From contig OY992833.1 of assembly GCA_963921425.1 (NCBI GenBank), forward strand, positions 29,622,698-29,686,697: a stretch of DNA of 64,000 nt, in the 5' to 3' direction. Shown in pieces: positions 49,995 through 64,000 of this stretch. The notes under the pieces are model-generated. The model was not told the origin of the DNA. It made no database searches and saw only the letters and a program-made list of their open reading frames with translations. The stretch is from Dryas octopetala. Lineage: Eukaryota; Streptophyta; Magnoliopsida; Rosales; Rosaceae. Each line of letters starts with the position of its first letter. Position 1 is the stretch's first letter. Made by a program: the position numbers and the translations under genes.

Positions 49995-51040
49995 TGTACT
50001 TAAAAGATTTTCTAGAACAAAACACCAAAACAAACTATCAGAAGTACTGCAAGTAAATGATATCATTTAACTTGTAATATTTACAAAGACTATAATGGCG
50101 ACCCAATATGGCAGCTACCAAATTACTATACTTCAAGACAAGTAAAACAATAAATATTTACAAATAAATGGGCATGCGTAAAAAATTAAAAAGTTCAGAA
50201 ATAATTTGCTAAGTAAAGGAAACTTGGGTATAACTATTACTGCTATGAAAAAATAGTACCAATAAAATTTTCTAAAAACTAAACAAAATTTGCACAAATA
50301 ACCAACGATTAATGTGACCGCCCAGAATGCAAAAGAAATGCAAACAAGCAAGAATGCAGAATCATAACATATTTCAAAAAACTACTATATTTTCATTTCG
50401 GTTTTCATTTTTTAATTCGATTCCTATAATTTCCTAGCTATCGAATGGAGCTTAATATAGAAGAGAATTGAGAAAAGCATCAGATCAACAGTTCGAGATC
50501 TAAATCAAACCCTAGAATCCAAATCAAGAAAACACGAACAATGTTTTAAGGAATAAAGAGGACGATGAATTCTTGGATTCCAAAAAGCAGTAACTCTAAG
50601 GCTCTTCTTGGCTACGAAAATTTATAATGAGGAAAATGAATCACGAACTGTGCACCTATTTAATGGCCAAGAAAATAATAAAAATTAAAAATAAACGACT
50701 GTGCATGCGATATACTAGCTCCTTGGTTCAGTTTTAATGAGTAATTCTTCATTTACACGAAATGAAAACATATCAGAATTTGATTCTTTTATCGTACTTT
50801 CCTTTTTTTCTCGGCAATCAAACCGAGGCCAAAAATCAAGTTAGCCCAATTTATTAGCAAAAAATTTATCAAACGCATTAACATTTTCCGAGAAGAAATC
50901 GACAAACCTTAGAAGAGTTAACGGTCTTACCGATCTCAATGCCTTCCCGTCGGCTGCCTCTGATTCGACAATCTCTGAGAGAGAGGGAGAGAGAGAGAAG
51001 ACGAGAGAGAGAGAGAGAGAGAGAAGACGAGACTAACGGA
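49995..51040 (-). other. PP2A subunit A 5' UTR with leader intron
   Basis: The 5' UTR segment 49995-50011 follows an acceptor (ttgttctag), and a donor (gatcg|gtaaga) ends an upstream non-coding exon at 50931. The 919-bp intron between is AT-rich. The upstream exon extends to roughly 51040 through a GA-rich leader at about 50974-51030. Transcript ends are inferred. Confidence 0.65.
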
Positions 51041-52336
51041 GTATATGGTTCTGTTTGTTTCTAGGCCCATATGTTAGTGGGCCTATACGAATCTCATGAG
51101 ATTAAAGCTGAAGACATAAAGTGCTCAGGCAAACCAAAACATACAAATTAGGCCATTTTGTTTGGGCTTCATATGCCTGGGCCCAATAGTGATGCATTGC
51201 TGTTTTGATCTATTTTTTTATTGGTTATTAAAGATGTGGAACGATGGCAACTAATTATTGGTTCTTTTTTTTTTTTTTGGCCAATAACTAATTATTGGTT
51301 CTAATGATATCTTTCTCCATTTTTTTTGGTATTAATTTACAATTTCATGGTCTAGTCTCCGATTTGGAAAATTTGAGTTGAGAAGTAGTAGATATTGAAA
51401 ACAATGATGCTAAGATGCTAAATTCGTATTCTAAATTTAGATCTCAAATAATGTATCAATATTTTACTTATTGTAAAATAAATGAGTATTAGAGTGAATC
51501 ATGTATAAATCAATAAAATACTATTATATTATTTAAAATCAAATTTTAAAAGAAAATCATTATTTGTCTTTAACTTTTCTACCCCACCTTTTGTGGTACA
51601 CATGATACCCTATCACACCTCACACCTCATCCCACATATATATATATATATATTTTAGAAGTTCATGCTACATATGTTGGGAATATACAAATTGACATAA
51701 ATTTTTGGTTTTTATAGCAATGTCGTTTGATATTATTCTTTCAGACTGTATCATTCACTTGAAAAAATTATTATATGTGACCGTAACACCACCTGATATA
51801 ATGACGGTAGTGTTACGGTGTTACCAATCCATTAAAATTATAACACGTTGACGATTTTAAAGTTTTTTCTTAAATTTTAGAGGTTTTCTTAAATTTTTAT
51901 TAACTTAAAACATCACTCATACCCATTTATTATTCAATAACCTGTTTTAAATTACAAACCGTTTAAAATAACTTCACCCAAATCCATTTTATTCATCGTC
52001 CCATTTTTAACCTCTTCCGCTAATAAATTTATCTCATACCCTTCTAGGTGTAGAATGTTAGGTTTTAACTTTGAAATTTTAAACTGCTATTTGATTAATC
52101 TAAGGATTCTTATAAAACACTCTCTCATACCAGCCGGACTCTTATCAAACTGGGGATTTCCCAACTCGTCTTACTTCAAAATGGTATCAAATCAAGAGTT
52201 CAAACCTCATATTGCCTTTCTACACATACATCTGTAAAGTTACTTCAGAAATCGATTTGTCAACTAGTTTCAGTACCCGGCGATGAACTTCAAATCGATG
52301 AATCAAAATTATAATATCAAGCCAACTGAAACACTC
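51041..52336. other. Intergenic, AT-rich
   Basis: Promoter side of the PP2A subunit A gene and 3' flank of the first ALMT gene. Contains a micro-retroposon scar at 51249-51302 and a small hairpin, ccgtaacac at 51781-51789 pairing with gtgttacgg at 51810-51818. No coding evidence. Confidence 0.55.
51249..51302. repeat. Micro-retroposon scar with 17-bp duplication
   Basis: The 17-mer aactaattattggttct at 51249-51265 and 51286-51302 flanks a 20-bp insert of T13 followed by ggccaat. Confidence 0.65.
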
Positions 52337-55043
52337 TCAATTCTTGAACAGCAAGCACCTAAATAGTCTGGTCCAAAACCCAACTGCCTCTTTGGCATCA
52401 AGTGGTTCCATAGGATCCTTAAAGTTTGCTTTCTCACTAAGCTCTTTAAATTCATCCACAAGATTTTGAAGCCTTGCCACAAACTCAATCAGAATTGATG
52501 CAAATGTTGCTAAAGATAAGGAGCTGGCGCTTTCATAAACTTTTGATTCTTCTGGTTCATTTTGCACGACATTCGCATTAAATGAAAGACGTGGCCATGA
52601 TATTAATGGTTTCTTTAACACGCTATCTGAGGAGATCCAGTCTGGCGTGGAAGGATCAGCAGCCATGTTTGGATTCTGAGCTTCCCAAGATTCACTCAGG
52701 GACTCAATCACAATCTGCTTATTTTCATTCTCTTTATCAACAAATTGCTGAGCATCTTCATATTCCTTGGGCCTTATTTCAGGTCCCCAGCTTTCTGAAT
52801 TGACGAGGAGGTATGACTTTTGGTCTATCTTCATTTGCAACTCTTCTGCTGCTTCATGCACTTCAAAAAGCAAGTCTCTGGGGCTTAATTTTTCCATCTT
52901 TTCTACTTTGCTTCCTAGCTCACGTAGTACTTTAGCACCTTCAGTACCAACTCGCTGGAGCTCGCTTGCAAAAACCTGTCTCTTTTCCGGTGGTGCCTAC
53001 AGAAACACATACCCAAAACCCGATTATGAAAATGGAATAGCCCACGGGAAAGGCATCATAAGTATTTATGTAATATGCATTACTAATAATAACCCATTGG
53101 CAACCAGAAAGACATAGGATTAAGAAGAAATCTGTGTTCTTAATCAACTATAGGGTTTGAACTGTTGTTGCATGGTTCGGAATCTTCTTTTCTTATCTTG
53201 GAAGCAGAGAAATGGGATGTAAGGGTATTCTTCTATACAAGTTTAAAAGCCAAAATAAAATTTTTAGTGGCATTACAGATCAATTTCCTTTCAGAGAACA
53301 ATACAGATTTCTCATCGGCACTTCTGCAGGTATTCACACTATCCATTCTCAATATGTAGGAGATTGAAGATAAGTCTAAATTGCTATTAAACAAATAGTA
53401 ATTGCTTTAAAATGAGAGATGGGCAGTTTGAACCACAAGATCCATTTCCCCGACTCTATCGAGGTTCGGAATATAATCTAATCCCCAGCGAAAATGCTGC
53501 TATGTACATTCTTTTTTCTTTCTGCTATATACATTCTGCAAAGTCACAGTAAAGAGGAAAGAGGTATATTTACCTGTATTTCTGAAAGTATGCATCCGTG
53601 CATTGCCATGACCATGAATGCACAATGCCTCAGTGAACCGCTGACTTTGACATAGTGTTTCCAGGGATAATTGAACGACTTATAAGGGCCATGAGGTGGC
53701 TCCCATATTGCAAAGTCCAACTGCAAAAGCAATGATAAATGAATTAGTTCAACTAATAGTTCCCAACTTTTTTGGTTCAAATTTAGAAGACTAGAAGCAG
53801 AATTGTGATAGCAGCACACCAGAGATTCCTCTTGGCTTGTAGATTGTACAGCCGATCTATAGCCACTATACAATGGGTCATCAGAGGCTTGGTATGTGAG
53901 AATTTTTGAAGGAACTCTCTCATATTCCACACATTGCAGATATCCATTAACACAACCTATAACAGAACAAAAAAATGACACCATCAATCCTGTCGTTTAT
54001 GGTGGATATCTCCAAATAGATAATTAACTAACGAACAAGAACCAACCTTCCAAAGAAACGGCAACACCTCTGAAATTTTTTACCACCAACTTGTGGAGAT
54101 CCTCCCCTGCCCAGATGGGGCATATACATATATTTACAGTCAAGCATATGCCAGCACCGACTGCAATTAGCAACAGTCGATAAAAGGCTGTTTGGAAAAA
54201 TGATGCACTCCCAGACACCAAGACGATACAATATGTCAGCAAGAATACCCGAAATCCGTATTCATAAGACTTCATTGTCGGATAAAGCTTGAGATAACTA
54301 GCAGAAAATCCTAACCATCACAAAACCCCAACGGTCAAATTTCGAAAGGATTCAATAAGTAAACAAAAATTGCAAGGTGACAAATAGTAATATGAAATAT
54401 CATTCGCTATAAACTCCAACCTGCTATAAAAACACTGATCACAATGATAACCTCCTGTAGATCTCCTGCAAATAAAGACAATTCAGCAATACCCAAAGCA
54501 AGCCCTCCAGCAGAAAACGTCCCCAAAGCTCGATTAAAACCCTTGTTAAGGGTTGCACCTTTTAACATTAAAACAACAATAAAGTTACCATTAACCCACA
54601 CAAACAAACAAACAATTGAATTAAACTGAATTGGAGTAACATGAGCATGATGATGAGAAGTGAGAAGTAATACCTACGCTGAATTCAAACACCACAACAA
54701 CTGTGAGAATTGCCCAGATAGAGTACTGGCTCGTATCCTTGAGGGGCTCTTTGAAAAATATGAGCAGTGATACGATTGCTAGAGACATACCCATCTTGGC
54801 AGCAAATAAAACTTTTCGAGGATCCGAACGACCCATTTCGTACAACTTAACACAAGTGTCCTGAAAGCTATTGCGGAAGTTGGTAAACCCATCTGACATT
54901 GATCGAAAGCAGCCGCATTTGACACCTTCATCGCCGGCATCGGAGCTGTTGAGGCCAAAGTCCGAGTACCCTTTTCTGGATAGCAGCCTTTCCTTGCTTC
55001 TCTCAGCAAAGCTGTGCCTAAACGACCCAATTTTGGCTGCCAT
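52337..55043 (-). CDS. ALMT: Aluminium-activated malate transporter, copy 1
   Basis: Six exons: 54674-55043, 54421-54558, 54047-54310, 53820-53956, 53574-53720 and 52337-52996, giving 571 residues with consistent phases (1, 1, 1, 0, 0). The start is [20 protein letters not shown]. The N-terminal half has the paired membrane helices of ALMTs, including [35 protein letters not shown] (the conserved GATxxKGxNR motif) and [20 protein letters not shown]. After WAGEDLH come the cytosolic WEP motif ([19 protein letters not shown]) and the long C-terminal domain. The family forms anion channels. This subgroup (ALMT4/5/6/9-like) sits in the vacuolar membrane and carries malate or chloride in guard cells. 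Subgroup placement is inferred from the long N-terminus and location. Confidence 0.94.
53497..53537. repeat. Micro-insertion in ALMT intron
   Basis: A 16-mer ctgctatgtacattct at 53497-53512 recurs with one mismatch at 53522-53537. The 9-bp spacer is T-rich (tttttcttt). Same layout as the other scars but without the CC head. Confidence 0.4.
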
Positions 55044-55639
55044 TTCTACACCACAAGCGCACAAGGAAATGGAACAGCAACTCAGAATTTCATAGATACA
55101 AAAATGGACATGAGGGAAATACCGAATTAGTAAGCAGAGCAAAGCTTTCGTGAGACAGTACCGCAAAAGAGGCTATATCTTACTAGGAAAGTTTGAACTT
55201 GAGAGGTAGTTGAGACGTGGAGAAAATTGTTTTGAATGCACGGAAAAGATCGAGATAAGAATGGGGAACTTGGGACTGGTAGGAGACGAGGCTCACAATG
55301 ACATTAGACATTAGATATTAGACTATTTTAGTTATCTAATTATTATGTACAATTTTTTTTCTTTCGTGCTCGACATTATAGTCCAGATGCAATCTATCCA
55401 CGCGTTGTCTTCCGGTTGGCTGAAATTATTGACATTTGGAGAGACATCTGTGACCATCAAGCTCAGAGATTTTTATCACGTGGAGAGTGTTTCTGTTTAC
55501 AACTTACTCCATAGTCAACGCATCCCTCTTCTAAAAATCTCTTTAATCTCTGGCCCAGAGGTCAAGGTGGATCATGAAATTCCTGTGGAAACTGGTAAAG
55601 GCTATAGATAAAAGGGGAGACGATGTTTGCCCGTGGAAA

Positions 55640-55684
55640 CCATAACTTGTTTTTCTTTTTTGGTGAAAACCCCCATAACTTGTT
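55640..55684. repeat. Micro-retroposon scar with 12-bp duplication
   Basis: The 12-mer ccataacttgtt at 55640-55651 and 55673-55684 encloses a 21-bp T-rich insert containing ttttttggtgaaaaccc. Confidence 0.5.
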
Positions 55685-55869
55685 CACAACAAATAAAAGT
55701 TTTATTTTTCGTGATTGGTGGCTTGATGGTTTCGTAAGTAAGTAAATGATAACATTTCACGTTGGAAAAGTTTGTCAACTAGATAAGTCCTACCGTCTTG
55801 TTGGTGAGAACGCCAAGCTTTTAATTAAGAAGGGGATATGATGCTATCTTTAATTCGGTATTGTTAACA

Positions 55870-55926
55870 TGAGAAGATTTAAGGTACTTCTTTTTTTTTG
55901 GGCCATTGAGAAGATTTAAGGTACTT
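55870..55926. repeat. Micro-retroposon scar with 20-bp duplication
   Basis: A perfect 20-bp direct repeat (tgagaagatttaaggtactt) at 55870-55889 and 55907-55926 flanks the 17-bp insert ctttttttttgggccat. Confidence 0.65.
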
Positions 55927-56612
55927 AAGTAAGGCATACTAGTTTAAAGAATAACTTTCAACTAGCACTTTTGAATGTACTGTAATTGGTTTTGATAGTT
56001 CCACTAACAGGTATTTATGAAAATGAATTCAATTATTGGCCTTTATGAAAATTATTTTGTGTGTCATATAATTATTTTTTTTAGACGAAAGAATAGTAGA
56101 TTAAAATAGCCCAACAGGCAAAACTACAAACTAACAAGGCCCAAAGGCCGAGCAAAACACCACCAAAACCAAAGCCCAACAAGGTACAGCCCAAACACAA
56201 GACTCAATAGCAATGAAAATACGTACATAAAAAAAGGGCCCAAATCCCCTACCCATACAAACCCAAATGTTACACACAGCAAAACAAACAGACACAAAAA
56301 CGGCACACAAGCAACCAAACGACACCAAAAGACAGAAACCCAAAACAGAACGACTACAAAATGGTCGGTGCTGTTCCAATTATACTAAACTGCTGAATTG
56401 ACTACTCTATTTTAAAATTTCAATTTTACTCTTAAAACAAAATTTTAATTTTGTTCATCGGGTCATTCGACAGTTATCTACCCAAATATTTATAATTATT
56501 CGATAGTTATCTGCTAGGTATTGATGGATTATTCGGTGGATAACCACCAAATAAAAAGGAAAAAAGTATTCGATAGTTATCTGTCGAAATGTTTGTGTTT
56601 ATTCGACACTTA

Positions 56613-57345
56613 TAGTGTGTTTGGATGGAGGAAAAAAACTCGGAATTTAAACAAAACTCAGCATTTAAGAAATTACATGCTCTAATTTCCTTGTTTGGGT
56701 CAATAAATACAGAATTTTGTAAATTCTAGGTGGAAAAAAACTTGGGATTTGAAGGCTGTAAATTCCAACGTTAAATTCCACCTAAATTGGTGTCATTTTC
56801 AAAATTCCAATTTTTACAAAAGAAAAATAAGTTGTGTCAACCATGTTGACACTACCACCACTGTAGCCAACGTCACCACCACTAACACCACCACCCTCAC
56901 CACCTCCGCTGCCACTGCCGCCACCAACACCAAGACCGCCACCGCCGCCTTCGTCACCACCACCACCACCACCAACATCACCATCACCGTCACCGCCACC
57001 ACCACCATCACCGCCATTTCCAACACCACCACCACCACCGCCGCCGCCAACACCCCAATTTTAGCCACCACCATTTCTCTCACCGCTTGTGGGCCATCAC
57101 CCCTACTAATATGGTTAACTCACCATAAACATCATTTTTATTGTTGTCACCATCACCATCACTCATTTGAATTGATGCATCAAAAATTAAAACTACCATA
57201 AATTTCGTATTTAAACTCCATTATGTTTACATGTTATCCAAACAAGAGAATTTACATATTCTAGAATTTTAAATCACATCGTTTTAAATTCCGTCATTTG
57301 TGAATTCTTTAGTAATTTCAAACTACTTCATCCAAACGCACCAAA
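56613..57345. mobile_element. ACC-rich non-autonomous element, complete copy
   Basis: The left end gtgtgtttggatggagg and the reverse-complemented right end ggtgcgtttggatgaag form degenerate terminal inverted repeats (word tgtttggat). The core is a (ACC)n/(ACN)n trinucleotide region of ~220 bp at about 56855-57080. A 733-bp period separates it from the adjacent second copy. No transposase. Confidence 0.65.
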
Positions 57346-57887
57346 TAGTGTGTTTGGATGGAGGAAAGAAACTCGGAATTTAAACAAAACTCAGCATTTA
57401 AGAAATTACATGCTCTAATTTCCTTGTTTGGGTCAATAAATACAGAATTTTGTAAATTCTAGGTGGAAAAAAACTTGGGATTTGAAGGCTGTAAATTCCA
57501 ACGTTAAATTCCACCTAAATTGGTGTCATTTTCAAAATTCCAATTTTTACAAAAGAAAAATAAGTTGTGTCAACCATGTTGACACTACCACCACTGTAGC
57601 CAACGTCACCACCACTAACACCACCACTAACACCACCACCCTCACCACCTCCGCTGCCACTGCCGCCACCAACACCAAGACCGCCACCGCCACCTTCGTC
57701 ACCACCACCACCACCACCACCATCACCATCACCGTCACCGCCACCACCACCATCACCGCCATTTCCAACACCACCACCACCACCGCCGCCGCCAACACCC
57801 CAATTTTAGCCACCACCATTTCTCTCACCGCTTGTGGGCCATCACCCCTACTAATATGGTTAACTCACCATAAACATCATTTTTATT
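57346..57887. mobile_element. ACC-rich element, second, truncated copy
   Basis: Repeats the first ~530 bp of the preceding element almost base for base, with one extra 12-bp ACC unit (actaacaccacc) and a few substitutions, then stops at 57887 without the right-hand terminal repeat. Confidence 0.8.
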
Positions 57888-57977
57888 TGTCGAACATTGG
57901 TGAATGTTTCGATATATAACTATTGAATAGATCTAGGTAATTTTATATTATTTTTCAATAAATGGTAAAATAAATAA

Positions 57978-58105
57978 AAAATTGAACAAAATATATTATG
58001 GTGTTGCATAACTTTTTTACTACGAAGTACAAAATTAACAAAAATTGAACAAAATATATTATTCTGCAACAGTAACTTTTTTTTTTTTACTACGAAGTAC
58101 AAATG
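57978..58105. repeat. ~65-bp tandem repeat upstream of KRR1
   Basis: Two imperfect copies share attgaacaaaatatattat and ttttttactacgaagtacaa, separated by about 60 bp. Located 130-260 bp before the KRR1 start codon. Confidence 0.7.
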
Positions 58106-58235
58106 CCTATGCTAATTGCATAGCCCAGCAAAATAACGGTCGTTTGGATAAACCGCGGTTCTAAACCTTTAACACTGGTCTCGCCCTCTCGCCGTCTAGG
58201 GTTTCAAAAACTGAAACGAAATCAACACAGCGACA

Positions 58236-61891
<3,656 letters not shown>

Positions 61892-62300
61892 ATAGTCCTG
61901 AGTTGTGGGTTGTGATATATAGGTTCATCAGATGAGAAGTTGGACATGTATGGTCTGTTCAAACTCTGATGGAATGGTTTGGAAATGTTAGGGAATGCTG
62001 CCTACACTGTCTGAGTTTCATTGTTAATGGATTAAATTTTGACTCATTTTTCACAGTGCATGACAATTGTTGTGTCCGGTATGTTATCTAACATCCGATG
62101 CAAGGAATTATCTAAACCTATAAATCAAATGTATGAAAAGAAAACCTATCTAGCCAAAATATATATATATATATATATATAAATAAAGTTAACATGTTAT
62201 ACGTGGACTTATAGTTCCTTATTCTGTTTCTTGTCTGCTGGCCAAATCTACCAAATCTCCCATTCAATCCTAAGGAAGTTTTCATTATGAAATACCAACT
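61892..62300. other. Convergent 3' region of KRR1 and ALMT copy 2
   Basis: About 410 bp shared by the two converging 3' ends, with a (TA)n run near 62160-62182. Any overlap of the 3' UTRs cannot be seen. Confidence 0.6.
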
Positions 62301-64000
62301 TTACCACTGCCAGGGCCAAATCCCAGATTCCTTCTTTGTAGGCGCTGTAGTCAGAACACACTCTCTAAACTCTGCTTTCTCACCAAGTTCTTGGAATGAG
62401 GCAACCACATTTTGAAGCCTCGCAACAAATTCTATCAGAAGCGAAGCAAAAGTGGCCAAGGACAAAGCACTTGCACTTTCATATGTTCTGCAATAAAGTG
62501 GCAAGGGCCAATGTGTTTGATTCCTAAACACATCTTCTGAGGAAGCACTTTGTGGTGTCCATGCTGCTGTAACATACCTCAGGTCAAGCACAGTTTCACT
62601 CAAGGACTTAAATCTCAACTGCATATTATCATCATCAACCTTAGAATCTGGGTCTTCTAGTACTAGTTCTTTAGGCCGTCTTCCGATTTCCCAACTCTCT
62701 GAATTGACCAGTAGATATGATCTTTGGTCAATCTTTTTCTGTAACTGCTCCGCTGCCTCATGCACATCTTTAAGTATGTCTCCGGGGTCTAATTTTTCCA
62801 TCTTCTCTACCTTTTTCCCAAGCTCTCTTAAAACTTTGGCACCTTCTGCTCCAACCCGCCGGAGCTCACTATGAAAGACCTGTCTCTTTTGTGCTGGGGC
62901 CTGCATGTACAAAAATCACAAGCTTAGTAATGTAAATTTCAGAGTCTAAAGGAAACTGCTGTATACAGTACGCATATATCTAATAGACAATGCATGTTTT
63001 CTTTCTGCAACTTCTTGGCAATTTCTCTCCATACCGTACATTTTCAGCAGCATGCAAAACATACTCACCTGTATTTCGGATAGAATGCATCCATGTAGCG
63101 CCATGACCATAAGTGCGCAGTGCCTCAGTGCACCACTTACGTTGACATAATTTTTCCAAGGATAATTGAACATTCTGTAACGACCATGAGGTGGTTCCCA
63201 AATTGCAAAGCCCAACTACACTTGTAAATCAAACCCAATTATTCTTGTTCAACAATGTAATTATGAATAGCACATAATTGGAGAAATTAATCATACCAGA
63301 GTTTCCTCTTGGCTAGTAGATTCCACCACCGATCTATATCCCTTGTACAGTGGATCATCTGCAGCTTGGTATGTAAGAATCTTTGATGGAATCCTCTCAT
63401 ATTCAACACATTTCAAGTAACCATTAACACAGCCTAAGCAAAAAAATTGGAAAAATAAGCATATGTAAGTAGCAGTAGAGCAAAATAAGAATATGCAGAA
63501 GCTTCACCAAGTAATGTACCTTCTAATGAGACAGCAACTCCATTGAAATTCTTCACCACCAAGTTATGCAGATCCTCTCCTGACCATATGGGGTATATGC
63601 ATATATTTACAAGCAAACATACAGCAGCACCCACTGCAATAAGCACTAATCGAGTTGCAACAGCTTCATTGTATTCCCTTGTCCTGTTTCCAGCAACCAT
63701 GAGGATACAGTATGTCAATATGAAAACTCGAAAGCCGTATTCATAAGGCTTCATTGTTGGGAACAGCTTCAAGTAGGATGCAAAAGATCCTAGCCATCAC
63801 AAACAGAAGCAGAGTTAGAAAAGTGGGCAAAATTGAAAATCAAAATTGACTATGATTTTAGTTGGCAAATACTAGTACAAACCAACGATAAAAATGCTTA
63901 TGACAATAACTACTTCCTCCCATTTTCCAGCAAGCAAAGATAGCTCAGCAAAGCAGAAGGCAAGTATTCCAGCAAACAATGTTCCCAACCCACGATTAAA
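62301..64000 (-). CDS. ALMT: Aluminium-activated malate transporter, copy 2 (partial)
   Basis: Exons 2-6 of a second ALMT are visible: 63883 to the window edge, 63520-63789, 63297-63433, 63069-63215 and 62301-62900. Exon sizes match copy 1 (137 and 147 bp identical, 270 against 264 bp, 600 against 660 bp), so this is a duplicate. Conserved blocks include [59 protein letters not shown] and [18 protein letters not shown]. The C-terminal domain is 20 residues shorter than in copy 1 and ends [11 protein letters not shown]. Exon 1 with the first membrane helices and start codon lies beyond the right edge. The role is expected to match copy 1, an anion channel, with possible divergence in gating through the shorter tail. 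Confidence 0.93.

Larger units (their letters stand above)
55044..58235. other. Intergenic, with duplicated ACC-rich element
   Basis: Includes the 5' flank of ALMT copy 1, two micro-insertions (55640-55684, 55870-55926), a tandemly duplicated element (56613-57887), a ~65-bp tandem repeat near 57978-58105 and the KRR1 promoter/leader. The open frame at 55.3-55.6 kb has no recognisable family and is not called. Thr-rich frames at 56.7-57.9 kb come from the ACC repeats. Confidence 0.55.

Noticed and set aside
51781..51818. Small hairpin that might be a terminator or regulatory RNA
   Set aside because: Only a 9-bp stem with a 20-base loop and no conserved context. Chance is likely in 64 kb.
55345..55611. 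88-codon plus-strand frame upstream of ALMT copy 1
   Set aside because: No family similarity recognised, no splice partners and no promoter signals. Left unannotated.
56110..56380. Trp/Cys/Phe-rich minus-strand frames
   Set aside because: These arise from CA-rich, low-complexity DNA with gcccaa and accaaa words. No domain was found.
56749..57919. Thr-rich proteins of about 150 residues in two copies
   Set aside because: They are translations of ACC trinucleotide repeats in a duplicated non-coding element, with equal open frames on the reverse strand.

Overview
This is nuclear plant DNA: 64 kb of euchromatin holding 14 recognisable protein-coding genes, one further candidate small gene, and many small non-autonomous transposon remnants. 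Genes are split by GT-AG introns, the background is AT-rich with long homopolymers and (CT)n/(AG)n microsatellites, and the products are typical of a flowering plant: a chloroplast ClpS adaptor, an ALMT anion channel, PLAC8/PCR proteins, a DOG1-domain TGA bZIP, and a plant-type 587-residue PP2A scaffold. Gene content and order point to a eudicot. Compact introns and the MITE types make a woody rosid such as a Rosaceae/Prunus relative my best guess (inference).

Layout. 0.9-3.9 kb (-): TRF-like Myb protein. 5.1-6.9 kb (+): CLPS1. 8.8-12.0 kb (-): UPF0016/GDT1-like transporter in 12 tiny exons. 12-16 kb: repeats, including a long-TIR MITE. 16.1-17.6 kb (+): intronless aspartyl protease. 17.6-22.3 kb: repeat-rich gap. 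22.3-26.2 kb (+): choline-transporter-like protein. 28.2-32.0 kb (+): PERIANTHIA-like TGA bZIP. 32.7-33.3 kb (-): small unknown protein. 34.1-36.3 kb (-) and 37.3-38.2 kb (+): a divergent pair of PLAC8/PCR genes, the first carrying a hAT-like MITE in its last intron. 39.6-40.7 kb (+): carboxylesterase. 41.5-42.2 kb (-): candidate three-exon mini-gene. 44.1-50.0 kb (-): PP2A scaffold subunit A, with a leader intron reaching 51 kb. 52.3-55.0 kb (-): ALMT. 56.6-57.9 kb: duplicated ACC-rich element. 58.2-61.9 kb (+): KRR1. 62.3 kb to the right edge (-): second ALMT, truncated by the window.

I rebuilt exon structures by hand from the reading frames, splice sites and phases. All complete models close in frame. 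The genes form no pathway. What unites them is ancient linkage: from memory of the Arabidopsis map, their order interleaves two duplicated chromosome 1 segments (around At1g25480-25520 and At1g68600-68660), as if this window kept the unfractionated ancestral order.

The most unusual non-genic signal is a recurring micro-insertion: a poly(A) or poly(T) run with a few bases of head, usually CC next to the A-run, flanked by 12-19 bp direct repeats. It looks like target-site duplications around extremely truncated retroposons. I saw no CRISPR, rRNA, tRNA, viral or toxin genes.
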